Part shown: positions 8,109 through 16,520 of the stretch, one piece after another
Position numbering within the stretch: the first letter of the stretch is position 1
Layout: every line of letters starts with the position of its first letter
Source of the DNA: Brevibacillus reuszeri
GTDB lineage: Bacteria; Bacillota; Bacilli; Brevibacillales; Brevibacillaceae
Reading direction: 5' to 3'
DNA length: 64,000 bases
Assembly (NCBI RefSeq): GCF_001187725.1
Contig: NZ_LGIQ01000011.1
Location: 718,017 to 782,016, forward strand
Notes under the pieces: generated by a model
Told to the model about the DNA's origin: nothing
Seen by the model: only the letters and a program-made list of their open reading frames with translations
Database searches by the model: none
Program-made: the position numbers and the translations under genes

Positions 8109-8507
8109 ATGTCATTGGTACTTAGTACCCCTGCCGCTCCAGCTGAAAATGCTCGTTATCATTTTCTTTCCAAGCTCTCTGTAGAAACGGATGTATCCGA
8201 TGTATGGAACGACCTGCAAAATGGCATCACTGATTTTCAAATCGTCGATGTCCGCGGTGAAAATGCGTATAACGACGGTCATGTACCAGGGGCGATTCAT
8301 CTTTATCATCCACATATCTCCCCAGAGTCGACCGCTACTCTGGATCGATCCAAGCTAGTCGTCGTCTACTGCTGGAGTCCTGCCTGTTATGGAGCTGCCA
8401 AAGGCGCTGCTAAGCTGACTTCTCTCGGCTTTCAGGTAAAAGAGATGCTGGGCGGCATCGAATACTGGATACGAGAAGGAAATCCGATAGAACGATGCAG
8501 TGAATAG
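8109..8507 (+). CDS. Single-domain rhodanese-like protein
   Basis: A 132-residue protein with one rhodanese domain: 'FQIVDVRGENAYNDGHVPGA' begins the fold, and the active-site loop is 'YCWSPACYGA' with a persulfide-forming cysteine. 'EMLGGIEYW' near residue 115 is the typical end of the domain. Rhodaneses carry sulfane sulfur; the physiological partner is unknown. GAGGAGG precedes the ATG. It is divergent from a LysR gene and followed by a terminator shared with the convergent S1-domain gene. Confidence 0.88.
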   Translation: MSLVLSTPAAPAENARYHFLSKLSVETDVSDVWNDLQNGITDFQIVDVRGENAYNDGHVPGAIHLYHPHISPESTATLDRSKLVVVYCWSPACYGAAKGAAKLTSLGFQVKEMLGGIEYWIREGNPIERCSE

Positions 8508-8521
8508 CAAAAAAACACAAA

Positions 8522-8545
8522 AAGGACGGGGAGAATCCCGTCCTT
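8522..8545. terminator. Bidirectional terminator AAGGACGGG/CCCGTCCTT
   Basis: Perfect 9-bp arms (8522-8530, 8537-8545) with a 6-nt loop lie between the convergent rhodanese and S1-domain genes. An A-rich stretch precedes the stem on the plus strand, giving a T-run for minus-strand transcripts. Confidence 0.75.
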
Positions 8546-8561
8546 CTTAGTATCCCAAGGC

Positions 8562-8975
8562 TTAGTAGCCACGTTTTGCGTTCTTTTTATTGATAGTCGC
8601 AAGGTTTTCTTCGCTATGCTTCATCCATTTTTTCATCTTGTCCTCGAAAGAAGCTCCGCTCTCGCGTCTTGCATTTCCTCCGCGGTCGCCTCCACGATAT
8701 CCACCGCCACGGCGCTCTTCACGTTCCGGACGCTCAGGCGCAGGGAGTGCGGCGCGAACCGAAAGCGAGATTTTTCCTGCATCATCAATGGAGAGTACCT
8801 TAACCTTTACTTGTGCCCCCACGGTAAAGTGATCATTGATATCCTTAACAAAACCGTTTGCTACTTGGGAAATGTGGACCAGCCCCTGCTCGGTTTCGCT
8901 GACTGCTACGAACATCCCAAACGGTTTAATCGCTGTCACCTTTCCTTCGATGATGCTTCCCACTTGTACTGCCAT
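8562..8975 (-). CDS. yugI: S1 RNA-binding general stress protein (GSP13/YugI/CvfD type)
   Basis: A 137-residue protein. Residues 1-75 are one S1 OB-fold domain ('GSIIEGKVTAIKPFGMFVAV', 'GLVHISQVANGFVKDI', 'VKVKVLSIDDAGKISLSVR'). The tail is a low-complexity Arg/Gly-rich stretch followed by a charged helix ending 'INKKNAKRGY'. Bacillus YugI (GSP13) and CvfD homologues associate with ribosomes and act as post-transcriptional regulators under stress. AAAGGAG precedes the ATG. The Arg/Gly segment is longer than in Bacillus YugI. Confidence 0.85.
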   Translation of the reverse strand: MAVQVGSIIEGKVTAIKPFGMFVAVSETEQGLVHISQVANGFVKDINDHFTVGAQVKVKVLSIDDAGKISLSVRAALPAPERPEREERRGGGYRGGDRGGNARRESGASFEDKMKKWMKHSEENLATINKKNAKRGY

Positions 8976-9081
8976 CCAGTTTGCACTCCTTTTATCATTT
9001 ACGAAAAATGGTGAGAGACCAACCTTACCCTCATTCTCCTAGTATAACAGAGAAAATCAAATACTGAAAAGCCTATTCTTT

Positions 9082-10218
9082 CTAGGTCGAGCTATCGAAG
9101 TGTACGCAAGATAGCTCATACGCATCAGCAGCCATGATAATTTCTTCGTCGGTTGGTATTACCATCACCTTTACCATAGAGTATGGTGTGCTGATAAACG
9201 CCTCTCCCTTACAATTGCGATTTGTCTCTCTATCGAGAATGATCCCAGCAAATTCCAGACCTGTGCAGACCATTTCGCGCACAACAGCATTATTTTCTCC
9301 TACACCTGCTGTAAAAATAATCCCGTCTACGCCATTTAATCTCGCAAGATACAGGCCGATGTGCTTATGAATGATCGTTGTGTACAATTCCAATGCTAGC
9401 TGACTTTGATAGTGTCCTTCCTCTGCTTTGGCCATCACTTCGCGCAAATCATTGGAAACACCGGAGATGCCCATCAGTCCGCTCTTGTTGTTCAGTATTT
9501 CAATCGCACCGGTTGTATTCGTCTGCTCGATTTCTTCGATGTAAGGAATAATGCCCGGATCGATATTGCCGCTGCGCGTACCCATAACAAGCCCGGCGAG
9601 CGGTGTCATACCCATCGAGGTATCGAATGATTCCCCGTATTTGATTGCTGTGATGCTGACTCCGTTCCCGATATGGCAGCTGATCAAGCGCAGCTGTTCT
9701 TTTGGCCGGTCCAAAAGCTCTCCTGCCCGCCCCATCACATAGCGGTGCGAGGTTCCATGGAAGCCATATTTGCGAATGCCGTACTTTTCATAGTACTCAT
9801 AGGGCAGGGCATACAAGAAAGAGGACGGCGGCATGCTTTGATGAAACGCCGTATCGAATACAGCCACATTCATTTTATCCGGGAAGATGCTCTGTGCAAT
9901 CTCGATCCCTGTCAAATTAATAGGATTGTGAAGCGGAGCATAACGGGACAGCTCGCGAATCTTCGCTTTCACATCCTCATCTATTCTCACAGATTTGGTG
10001 AAGGTCTCTCCTCCATGAACGACACGATGCGCCACGAGATCGATAGGGAAGTCTTTTAATGAGTCGAAAATGCTCCGAATCGCATTCTCGTATTGATCAC
10101 GTTCGATCTGCTGTAAATATCCTTGGGCCAAAATTTGTTTTTCAGGCATCTCGTACAGCTTGTATTTGACCGAGGAACTGCCGCAGTTTAGGACAAGTAC
10201 GTTTTGTTTGGCTATCAC
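9082..10218 (-). CDS. ackA: Acetate kinase
   Basis: A 378-residue ASKHA kinase catalysing acetyl phosphate + ADP = acetate + ATP. N-terminal 'VLVLNCGSSSVKYKLYE', 'AHRVVHGG' (substrate arginine), 'VFDTAFHQSMP' (catalytic Asp), 'YGFHGTSHRYV', 'GNGVSI', 'GLVMGTRSGNIDPGII' and 'TAGVGENNAVVRE' are all present. It is about 15-20 residues shorter than E. coli AckA, the loss lying in the early variable region. Start is GTG with AGGGGAG upstream. No pta gene is adjacent. Butyrate or propionate kinase is less likely given the full acetate kinase motif set. Confidence 0.9.
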   Translation of the reverse strand: MIAKQNVLVLNCGSSSVKYKLYEMPEKQILAQGYLQQIERDQYENAIRSIFDSLKDFPIDLVAHRVVHGGETFTKSVRIDEDVKAKIRELSRYAPLHNPINLTGIEIAQSIFPDKMNVAVFDTAFHQSMPPSSFLYALPYEYYEKYGIRKYGFHGTSHRYVMGRAGELLDRPKEQLRLISCHIGNGVSITAIKYGESFDTSMGMTPLAGLVMGTRSGNIDPGIIPYIEEIEQTNTTGAIEILNNKSGLMGISGVSNDLREVMAKAEEGHYQSQLALELYTTIIHKHIGLYLARLNGVDGIIFTAGVGENNAVVREMVCTGLEFAGIILDRETNRNCKGEAFISTPYSMVKVMVIPTDEEIIMAADAYELSCVHFDSST

Positions 10219-10300
10219 GCTGTATCCACTCCCCTACTCTAAAAGCAACGATTCTTCTCACCCAAATGGTTAATGGTTGAGACACTCCCAGTTTATTACA

Positions 10301-10789
10301 CTATCTCTTTCGTGGAAATATGTAAATGAGAGTAATTATCAACAACATCGTGACAGAACCAAAGGTATCTAATAATACATCTGCCACCAAACCAGCCCGA
10401 TCCGGAGAAAACGTCTGGTGCCACTCGTCAAACACGGCTGTCATCACACTCGCAAATGCGCTCCAGGGCAGGGCAACCGCAAAGCTCGCATGATGGGAAA
10501 TGACGCGAAACCAGCTGAAAGCCAGAAGCGCAAACACTGAAAAATGGGTTCCTTTTCGCAAAAAGAATTCGATAAAACCGGCAGTTCCCTTCTCCCCGAC
10601 GCTAATTTCTTTGCCACCGTACGGAATTGCCACATCACCGATCCGATCTCCCCATTTTTCCTCATCCACCATTTTTGAAATCGTCCCCCGCAAATCCTGT
10701 TGAGAATACGGCTGGGAAGAAGAAATAAACAATCCGATCAGGATCGCCGCCAGCAGTAAATAGTCGAATACCCTCACATATCGGCGCAC
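10301..10789 (-). CDS. VanZ-like membrane protein
   Basis: A 162-residue protein with about four transmembrane segments. It carries the VanZ-family pattern: an N-terminal helix followed by 'SSSQPYS', a conserved mid-helix 'GTHFSVFALLAF', and 'VFDEWHQTFSPDRAGLVADV', the family's hallmark acidic motif. VanZ-family proteins affect envelope properties including teicoplanin resistance. The GTG at 10787-10789 is chosen because GGAGGAG lies 7 nt upstream; a longer frame would run into the neighbouring terminator. It lies between the RND gene and ackA on the same strand. Confidence 0.85.
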   Translation of the reverse strand: MRRYVRVFDYLLLAAILIGLFISSSQPYSQQDLRGTISKMVDEEKWGDRIGDVAIPYGGKEISVGEKGTAGFIEFFLRKGTHFSVFALLAFSWFRVISHHASFAVALPWSAFASVMTAVFDEWHQTFSPDRAGLVADVLLDTFGSVTMLLIITLIYIFPRKR

Positions 10790-10887
10790 GCTTGATCTCC
10801 TCCATTGTTGTGTCTCTTTTCCTATTTTACATGAGGATACGAAAACTTCTACCGAGGCTTTTGGAAGCAATAGCTGTACTTGCAGGA

Positions 10888-10919
10888 AAAGACGCCAATC
10901 ATTAGAGATTGGCGTCTTT
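10888..10919 (-). terminator. Terminator overlapping the end of the RND gene
   Basis: Arms of 13 bp (10888-10900, 10907-10919; AAAGACGCCAATC and its complement) with a 6-nt loop. Read on the minus strand, the 5' arm encodes the final K-D-A-N residues of the RND protein and the stop codon is in the loop; a short T-run follows. Confidence 0.8.
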
Positions 10920-13900
10920 CGTAGCGGACAAAGGCAAGAAATCTTCCTTTGCCAGCTCACTTTGTTGTTTGGTTCCGTGCCTCTCCTCATTTGAGCGCTG
11001 CTCGCTTCTGAGCTGTTTTAGCTGACGTTTCCGCATGGCTGCATCCTGGCGGCGAACCTGGTTGTTCTCCCACCAAACACGGATACGAAGGAGGAGTACA
11101 GCAAAGGAAAACTCACTCTGTGTCGCCTGTTTCACTTCGGCAGCGTACTGCATGCCTGGGATTAGTACGATCGCAGCAAATCCCGCAAACAAAGTCCCAA
11201 CCAGAAGCGGACTTGCAAACGAGGCGAAAGCGTCTATGCCGCTTGACCAACCAAGCACAAGAGGCAGGCTGGCGATCGCCACCGACCCCAGCACGCTGAG
11301 CTGGCTAGCAAAAGCACGACTCGCCCCAGTCTGCACACCCGTCCAGATGCTTTCCTGCTCTGCCTTGGCCTGATACAGCTCATCGAGATGAACCAGCGCT
11401 TGCGATAACAGGACAGACAGTGCGGCAGTCATTCCGTAAAAAGCCATGACATTCATCGGGCGGTCGGTGATGAGCAGTCCCAACAGGACACTGCCAGACA
11501 AGACTGGCATCAGGATGAGGGCATACAAGCCGTCACGAATTCTGCGGTGCAGGAGCAGACTCGCCATCAGCACAGCAGCAGCAAGTCCAGCCAGCACGAT
11601 CATTCTGCCGCCCCAATCCTTCTTGTCTGTTAGTTCCTCATCCAGTTTTTTCAGCTCATCTGCATTAAGAACACGATACCCATCCGGAATCTGAATTGTT
11701 TTTTGCATGTTCAGCGGAATCGTGTACGCCATCGTATCGATCCAGCCCGGGTTTGAAACTGCGCTGCTTACTTTGAACACGTACAAACCGTCTTTTCGCT
11801 CATAGACATTCGCAGCTTTGGCAATCGACCAATCTACCAGATCACTCAAGCGAACCGTTCCTTCAGGAGTACGAATCAAGATGTTCTTCACCTGATCGGG
11901 ATGTTCCATCCATTTGTTCGGAAAACGTACATGAACCGCTACATTCCGATCATTCCACTGGACGGTGCCTGCGGTTTGATCGTCCAAATAGCTCTCCAGC
12001 TGACGCTTTATTTCATTTTCCGTTACGCGATAGCGAGCCAGCATATCCTGCTTCGGCCGGATGTCAAAGTGGGTTCCGGTCTGAGCGCTGCCTATTCTCT
12101 GATCCGTAATAATAGGAAGCCCTGCCTTGTCCGTGAATCTCAATTTTTGGAGATAGCCGAGAATCGAATTGGCAATGTCTCTCGTTGTCTCCAAAGAAGG
12201 TCCCTTTACAGTAAATTCGAGTCGTGACTTCGTATTCTCACTCACGACCAGCGCAAATGGGTCCGTGCTTGGAATACCGCGCAATTGCTTATCCAGCTCT
12301 TTTTCAAAATCGGTTGTGCTTCTCGTCCAGTCGTACTTATCAGCCAGTTGCAAATGAAAGGTCAACTGCTCACGTGATGCTTCCGTGTACAAATCATGCA
12401 CTTCTGCCATTCCGCGCAGCCGTTCATCTGCAACCCCCGCAGCACGAATCGCATCATCTATACTGCTCTCCTGAACCATCTGCAAGGTTACCGTCTTTTT
12501 ATTCGCTGCGGTCTGTCCGAAGGAGTCTACCGGGACAAAGGATTTAAACAGCCCGACAACGACCAAAGACAGCACCAGCGTAATTCCGAAAGGCAGGTAG
12601 CCCTGCCCTACGAGACGCTCCCAGCGGGAAATGAAAAAGAATTTTGCTTTTGTCGCTGATCGTTCTGTTGTTTTTCTTACTACTTCCCCTGCCAGCCAAG
12701 TCCCTGCCAGCGTCGGAATGATAAATCCATAGACAAGAAGGAGTGCGGCTGTGCCTAACAAAATCACTGGCCAAGCATCATAGAGCGCGACTCTGTCTTG
12801 TGCTTCGAGGAAATCTGTCATCATCAGGCATGCCCAGCCTGCTCCCAAGACGACGATCGTCAAGAGCAGCGGCTTCATCAGCCTCCACGCCTCTCGCAAA
12901 TTGTCGGCAAGCGTATAGGCGGTTAGCCTTTGCAATCGATGAAATAATGAAGAGCCGGCACCTGTATACAACAGAGAAAAAAGAATCAACGGCCCCAGAG
13001 TTGAGAAGGTCAATGGTACGTTGCTGACCCACATTCCACCAAGTACGGTCCCCACACCAAGCACGTTCGCTAAAAGGGACAGCACGGCAACACTCGCTCG
13101 TCGATGGGACAAATAGAGAAAGAGACCGCTTAAGCAAGCTGCAAGTGCCCCAAGCAATGCTAACTGCCCAATTGCTCCTGATATCGGCTGGGCATCGTCC
13201 CAGGCGTCTGTAATGGTATACTTGCCGGCAGCATTTTTATTCAATTCCACAAGCGCTCTGGAGACCTCGGCGCGAATGGCAGGCATTTGCCCTACATCAG
13301 CCGCATATACAGAAATCCCGATTGCAGGAGAACCGTGATATACGTTAACGACATCCCCTTTGCTGCCACGTAAATCGCGAATATCGACCAACGTCTTTAG
13401 TGGAACATAGCCTTTATCAGTGGTGATGAGCTGCTTTCCTAGTCCTTGTGGCCCTTCCGACTGACTGGTCCATTGAAAAGTAGCCCGATCCTGATTTTTC
13501 CCTACACTTCCGAGCTGTTCACCAATCACGTCTCCTGGCAGCTGTCCCACGACATCTGCAGGGGTCAGCCCATATGCGAGTAGTATAGACGGTCGGAAAA
13601 CAAGATCTACCTGCTGCAGGACACCGCTGTTATCTACATCAACACGTGCAATACCCGGCGTGCTGATCAGTTTTTCATAGATTGTATAGCGCGCGATATC
13701 CGAGAGTGTAACCAGATCAGCCCCATGTACAAGGAAATAGCCGATCCGACTGTCCGCCAGATTATCCTGACTGATGCTGTATTCCTTTACAGGAAGCTGC
13801 TTCGTGATTTCATCAAGCTTCTTTTCCAAGCGCTCCTTGTAATCTGAACCGATGCCCTCTGTCGTTTCGACAGTAATGGTTCCAGCACCTGTGCGAGAGG

Positions 13901-14147
13901 AGGTTTCAATCGTGGCTGCGCTGCCTAATGCACGTACAGCCTCCTCCACTTTTCGCGTCACCGTCTCGTCTACCTTATCCGAAGAAAGTCCCGGTGCCGT
14001 CAGGCTGATCGTATAAACCGGAACAGGTCGGTCAGGAAATGGCTTGATGTCCAAACGCAGTGCCGCCCCTATAGCCAGCAGGCAGCAAATAACCGCGAAA
14101 ACTCTGGCAAGCGAAGGCAAAATGGATACGATGGTTTTGTTATTCAT
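10902..14147 (-). CDS. Divergent RND-superfamily (AcrB-like) exporter
   Basis: A 1081-residue protein with the duplicated RND layout: TM1, porter domain 1, a TM2-6 block about 345-500, then TM7, porter domain 2 and a TM8-12 block ending near 1035 with a highly charged cytosolic tail. Porter motifs such as 'TRKVEEAVRALGSAATIETS' and 'PGIARVDVDNSG' are AcrB-like. TM4 reads 'LGPLILFSLLYTGAGSSLFH', where AcrB has its Asp pair, and TM10 has no counterpart of AcrB Lys940. So the usual proton relay is absent, and energy coupling is unclear. The ATG overlaps the adaptor stop (ATGAATAA), indicating translational coupling. Substrate unknown. Confidence 0.82.
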   Translation of the reverse strand: MNNKTIVSILPSLARVFAVICCLLAIGAALRLDIKPFPDRPVPVYTISLTAPGLSSDKVDETVTRKVEEAVRALGSAATIETSSRTGAGTITVETTEGIGSDYKERLEKKLDEITKQLPVKEYSISQDNLADSRIGYFLVHGADLVTLSDIARYTIYEKLISTPGIARVDVDNSGVLQQVDLVFRPSILLAYGLTPADVVGQLPGDVIGEQLGSVGKNQDRATFQWTSQSEGPQGLGKQLITTDKGYVPLKTLVDIRDLRGSKGDVVNVYHGSPAIGISVYAADVGQMPAIRAEVSRALVELNKNAAGKYTITDAWDDAQPISGAIGQLALLGALAACLSGLFLYLSHRRASVAVLSLLANVLGVGTVLGGMWVSNVPLTFSTLGPLILFSLLYTGAGSSLFHRLQRLTAYTLADNLREAWRLMKPLLLTIVVLGAGWACLMMTDFLEAQDRVALYDAWPVILLGTAALLLVYGFIIPTLAGTWLAGEVVRKTTERSATKAKFFFISRWERLVGQGYLPFGITLVLSLVVVGLFKSFVPVDSFGQTAANKKTVTLQMVQESSIDDAIRAAGVADERLRGMAEVHDLYTEASREQLTFHLQLADKYDWTRSTTDFEKELDKQLRGIPSTDPFALVVSENTKSRLEFTVKGPSLETTRDIANSILGYLQKLRFTDKAGLPIITDQRIGSAQTGTHFDIRPKQDMLARYRVTENEIKRQLESYLDDQTAGTVQWNDRNVAVHVRFPNKWMEHPDQVKNILIRTPEGTVRLSDLVDWSIAKAANVYERKDGLYVFKVSSAVSNPGWIDTMAYTIPLNMQKTIQIPDGYRVLNADELKKLDEELTDKKDWGGRMIVLAGLAAAVLMASLLLHRRIRDGLYALILMPVLSGSVLLGLLITDRPMNVMAFYGMTAALSVLLSQALVHLDELYQAKAEQESIWTGVQTGASRAFASQLSVLGSVAIASLPLVLGWSSGIDAFASFASPLLVGTLFAGFAAIVLIPGMQYAAEVKQATQSEFSFAVLLLRIRVWWENNQVRRQDAAMRKRQLKQLRSEQRSNEERHGTKQQSELAKEDFLPLSATKDANL

Positions 14148-15378
14148 TCGAGACCTGCACCGCCTCGCCATCCACTACGTAGGAAAGTCCTGAGCCGACA
14201 ATCTGATCACCAAGAGTAAGTCCTTCCCGTACTTCATAGAAGGTTCCGTACATTGCCCCTACCTTCACAGGCGTCTTCGTTACTATATCTTCTTTAATCT
14301 TCATCACGTAGTATTCTTCTTCCGCGACACCGACGCTACTAACGGGAACGACCATCGTGTTAGTAGCGTCAAGCTGATACTGGCACGTAACCGTCATGCC
14401 GCCCTTCCAACTTACATCGCTTCCGGTTACCGTCACTTCAACTGGATACGATCCCCGGCCCTGATCCATTACCGGGGAGACAAATGTGACCTTTCCCTCT
14501 GCCTCGCTGCCATCAGTGGCTTTCACCTTAACGGTTGCCCCTTGCTGCCAGTTGCCGATCTGCTCACTTTCTACCTGCAGCTTAACCAACCAGGAGGAGG
14601 TATCGACCAGACGAATGACTTCGCTGCCTGCAGCTGTTTGTTCAGACTCTGATTTGGTGATCGCTGCAATCACTCCGGAAAATGGCGCCTTCAAAATGGC
14701 ATCTGAGGCGTCCTGCTTCGCCCGGCTTAGCTGAACGTTGGCTTGCTGCACATCTGCATTGGCTTGCTCAACATCCAGACGATCAGCTCCCTGCTTCAGC
14801 TTGCCCAAAGCAACCCGTTCCTCCTCCAGCGTAAGCTTTGCCTGCCGCTGGGCCAGAGCAAGTCGGTCCAATTCATCCTTGGCAATCGCTCCACCTTCGA
14901 ACAGTATCCTAGCCTGTGCATGCTCTCGTTCTGCCTTTTGTAAGGTTTCCTGCGCCTTTTCTATTTGTAGCTGCTGTGTTTGAAGCACATGGCTTTCTGG
15001 GCCCTGAATCGCTTTGCTCCGGCGGATATTCGCACTTGCGACCTGTCCCTGTGCCGCATTTATGCCTTGTTGCAAAGCTGTTTCATCCAATGTAGCCAAG
15101 GTCTGTCCTGCCTTGACGGTTCCTCCCTTTTGCACGAGGATGCTTGCAATCTTGCCAGAAGCGCCAAAAGACAGAGCAAGCTCCTGACGCGGCGAGACAA
15201 CACCTGCGACTTCCATCGTCTTCGCTTCCGCATTTTCCTCTACGGTATAGGCGTTGACTGTTTTCAGCTTGATAACGCTCTCTTCCTCTATCTTTTTCAA
15301 TTGGGCTACACTCTCTTCCAGCTTTTCGCAACCTGCGAGCAGCACAGCCACGACGGCGAGACTGATCCACTTTTTCAT
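14140..15378 (-). CDS. RND/HlyD-type membrane fusion lipoprotein
   Basis: A 412-residue lipoprotein. The signal peptide ends in lipobox 'LLAGC' with Cys17. Then follow a lipoyl/barrel-sandwich half ('VVSPRQELALSFGASGKIAS', 'GGTVKAGQTLATLDE'), a long alpha-hairpin about 110-225 rich in Gln/Ala/Glu heptads, the second lipoyl half ('ILKAPFSGVIAAI') and beta-barrel and membrane-proximal domains. It is the adaptor for the RND protein encoded immediately after it. The ATG at 15376-15378 is used, with GAGGTGG 5 nt upstream. In a Gram-positive it would be anchored to the outer face of the membrane. Confidence 0.87.
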   Translation of the reverse strand: MKKWISLAVVAVLLAGCEKLEESVAQLKKIEEESVIKLKTVNAYTVEENAEAKTMEVAGVVSPRQELALSFGASGKIASILVQKGGTVKAGQTLATLDETALQQGINAAQGQVASANIRRSKAIQGPESHVLQTQQLQIEKAQETLQKAEREHAQARILFEGGAIAKDELDRLALAQRQAKLTLEEERVALGKLKQGADRLDVEQANADVQQANVQLSRAKQDASDAILKAPFSGVIAAITKSESEQTAAGSEVIRLVDTSSWLVKLQVESEQIGNWQQGATVKVKATDGSEAEGKVTFVSPVMDQGRGSYPVEVTVTGSDVSWKGGMTVTCQYQLDATNTMVVPVSSVGVAEEEYYVMKIKEDIVTKTPVKVGAMYGTFYEVREGLTLGDQIVGSGLSYVVDGEAVQVSNE

Positions 15379-15593
15379 ACGTTCCACCTCAGCAACCCCA
15401 CATTTTGCGCCAAAAACTCTTTCTACTAGGAAGAATAATAACTGGCAAAATATATTTTACAGAAAAAAGGAACTAGTTGTATCACTTTTCTGTCATTTTT
15501 TATATTTTTTTATTATTGAACATCGTCTAAAAAAAAGGGGCATCCAGTTGATTCGTCTCTTTTTTGTAACTCACATGATGTATGATTGAATTG

Positions 15594-15607
15594 TGAAAAC
15601 GTTCAAG
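15594..15607 (+). promoter_or_regulatory. cre-like site 1 upstream of scoA
   Basis: TGAAAACGTTCAAG matches 12 of 14 positions of the CcpA consensus TGWAANCGNTNWCA. It lies 86 nt upstream of the scoA start, 30 bp from a second, better site. Confidence 0.5.
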
Positions 15608-15623
15608 CAGCTTCGGGCTGGCT

Positions 15624-15637
15624 TGTTAGCGCTTTCA
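15624..15637 (+). promoter_or_regulatory. cre-like site 2 upstream of scoA
   Basis: TGTTAGCGCTTTCA matches 13 of 14 positions of TGWAANCGNTNWCA. The 30-bp spacing to site 1 is close to three helical turns. This suggests carbon-catabolite control of scoAB by CcpA. Confidence 0.6.
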
Positions 15638-15679
15638 AGCATTTCGGTTCGTTATTTTTTCATGGTGGGAGTGATCGTC

Positions 15680-16372
15680 ATGGCAAAAATTTACACATCC
15701 TATGCTGATATCGTGGCTGATATCCACGATAATGCTACTTTGCTGGTGGGCGGATTTGGCCTGGTAGGGATTCCAGAAAATTTGATCATCGCCCTGCGTG
15801 ACAAAGGCGTTAAAAATCTTACAGTCGTCTCCAACAATTGCGGTGTCGATAATTGGGGTCTTGGTCTGTTGCTGCGGGAAAAACAAATCAAAAAAATGGT
15901 TTCTTCCTATGTGGGGGAAAACAAGGAGTTCGAGCGGCAGTTCCTCTCTGGCGAGCTGGAAGTTGAGCTGACTCCGCAAGGTACACTGGCTGAGCGTGTG
16001 CGTGCTGGCGGTGCTGGCATTCCTGCTTTTTATACTCCTGCTGGCGTCGGCACTCCAATTGCGGAAGGTCGTGAGGTACGCGATTTCAACGGCAAGGAAT
16101 ATTTGCTGGAGCACGCCATTACAGGTGATTTTGCACTCATCAAGGCATGGAAGGCAGATAAAATGGGCAACCTCGTGTTCCGGAAAACAGCGCAAAACTT
16201 CAATCCGATGATGGCAGCAGCCGGAAAAATCACGATCGTGGAAGTGGAAGAAATCGTAGAAATCGGCGAGCTGGATCCAGAGCATATCCATACACCGAGC
16301 GTATATGTCCAGCGTGTCATCCAGGCTCCATCGTTCGAAAAACGGATCGAGCGGCGTACGGTCCGCTCCTAA
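15680..16372 (+). CDS. scoA: Succinyl-CoA:3-ketoacid CoA-transferase subunit A
   Basis: A 230-residue alpha subunit of the class I CoA-transferase that activates acetoacetate with succinyl-CoA. Motifs: 'LLVGGFGLVGIPENLI' at the N-terminus, 'TVVSNNCGVDNWGLGLLL', 'GELEVELTPQGTLAERVRAG', 'GAGIPAFYTPAGVGT', and 'KAWKADKMGNLVFRKTAQNF'. ATG at 15680 is used with GGTGGGAG upstream; an upstream in-frame GTG at 15593 would make a 259-residue form but overlaps both cre-like sites. The beta subunit follows after an unusual 148-bp gap with hairpins. Confidence 0.92.
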   Translation: MAKIYTSYADIVADIHDNATLLVGGFGLVGIPENLIIALRDKGVKNLTVVSNNCGVDNWGLGLLLREKQIKKMVSSYVGENKEFERQFLSGELEVELTPQGTLAERVRAGGAGIPAFYTPAGVGTPIAEGREVRDFNGKEYLLEHAITGDFALIKAWKADKMGNLVFRKTAQNFNPMMAAAGKITIVEVEEIVEIGELDPEHIHTPSVYVQRVIQAPSFEKRIERRTVRS

Positions 16373-16385
16373 ATAGACATCTAAA

Positions 16386-16443
16386 AAAAACCTTATCGAG
16401 AACTTTTCAAAGATGAGCGACCGCGTTTTAGCGGAAGGTTTTT
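16386..16443 (+). other. Intercistronic hairpin 1 between scoA and scoB
   Basis: AAAAACCTT (16386-16394) pairs with AAGGTTTTT (16435-16443), enclosing a second small stem CCGC/GCGG (16421-16434). A short T-run makes it look like a weak terminator after scoA, yet scoB must be expressed in stoichiometric amounts. Confidence 0.45.
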
Positions 16444-16453
16444 ATGCCCTCTG

Positions 16454-16482
16454 GAATTCATAAGCGTAACGCTTATAAATTC
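16454..16482 (+). other. Intercistronic hairpin 2 between scoA and scoB
   Basis: GAATTCATAAGCG (16454-16466) pairs with CGCTTATAAATTC (16470-16482), a 13-bp stem with one mismatch and a 3-nt loop. No T-run follows, so mRNA processing, stability or an operator are possible roles. Confidence 0.5.
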
Positions 16483-16520
16483 CTACACGTTAATCTTGCA
16501 TTTCAAGGGAGGAAACAGAT

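Noticed and set aside
10790..10990. Longer N-terminus for the VanZ-like protein
   Set aside because: It would cross the RND gene terminator and lacks a ribosome site; GTG at 10789 has GGAGGAG at ideal spacing.
15593..15679. Longer N-terminus for ScoA
   Set aside because: The extension overlaps two cre-like sites, has no ribosome site and is absent from the family.
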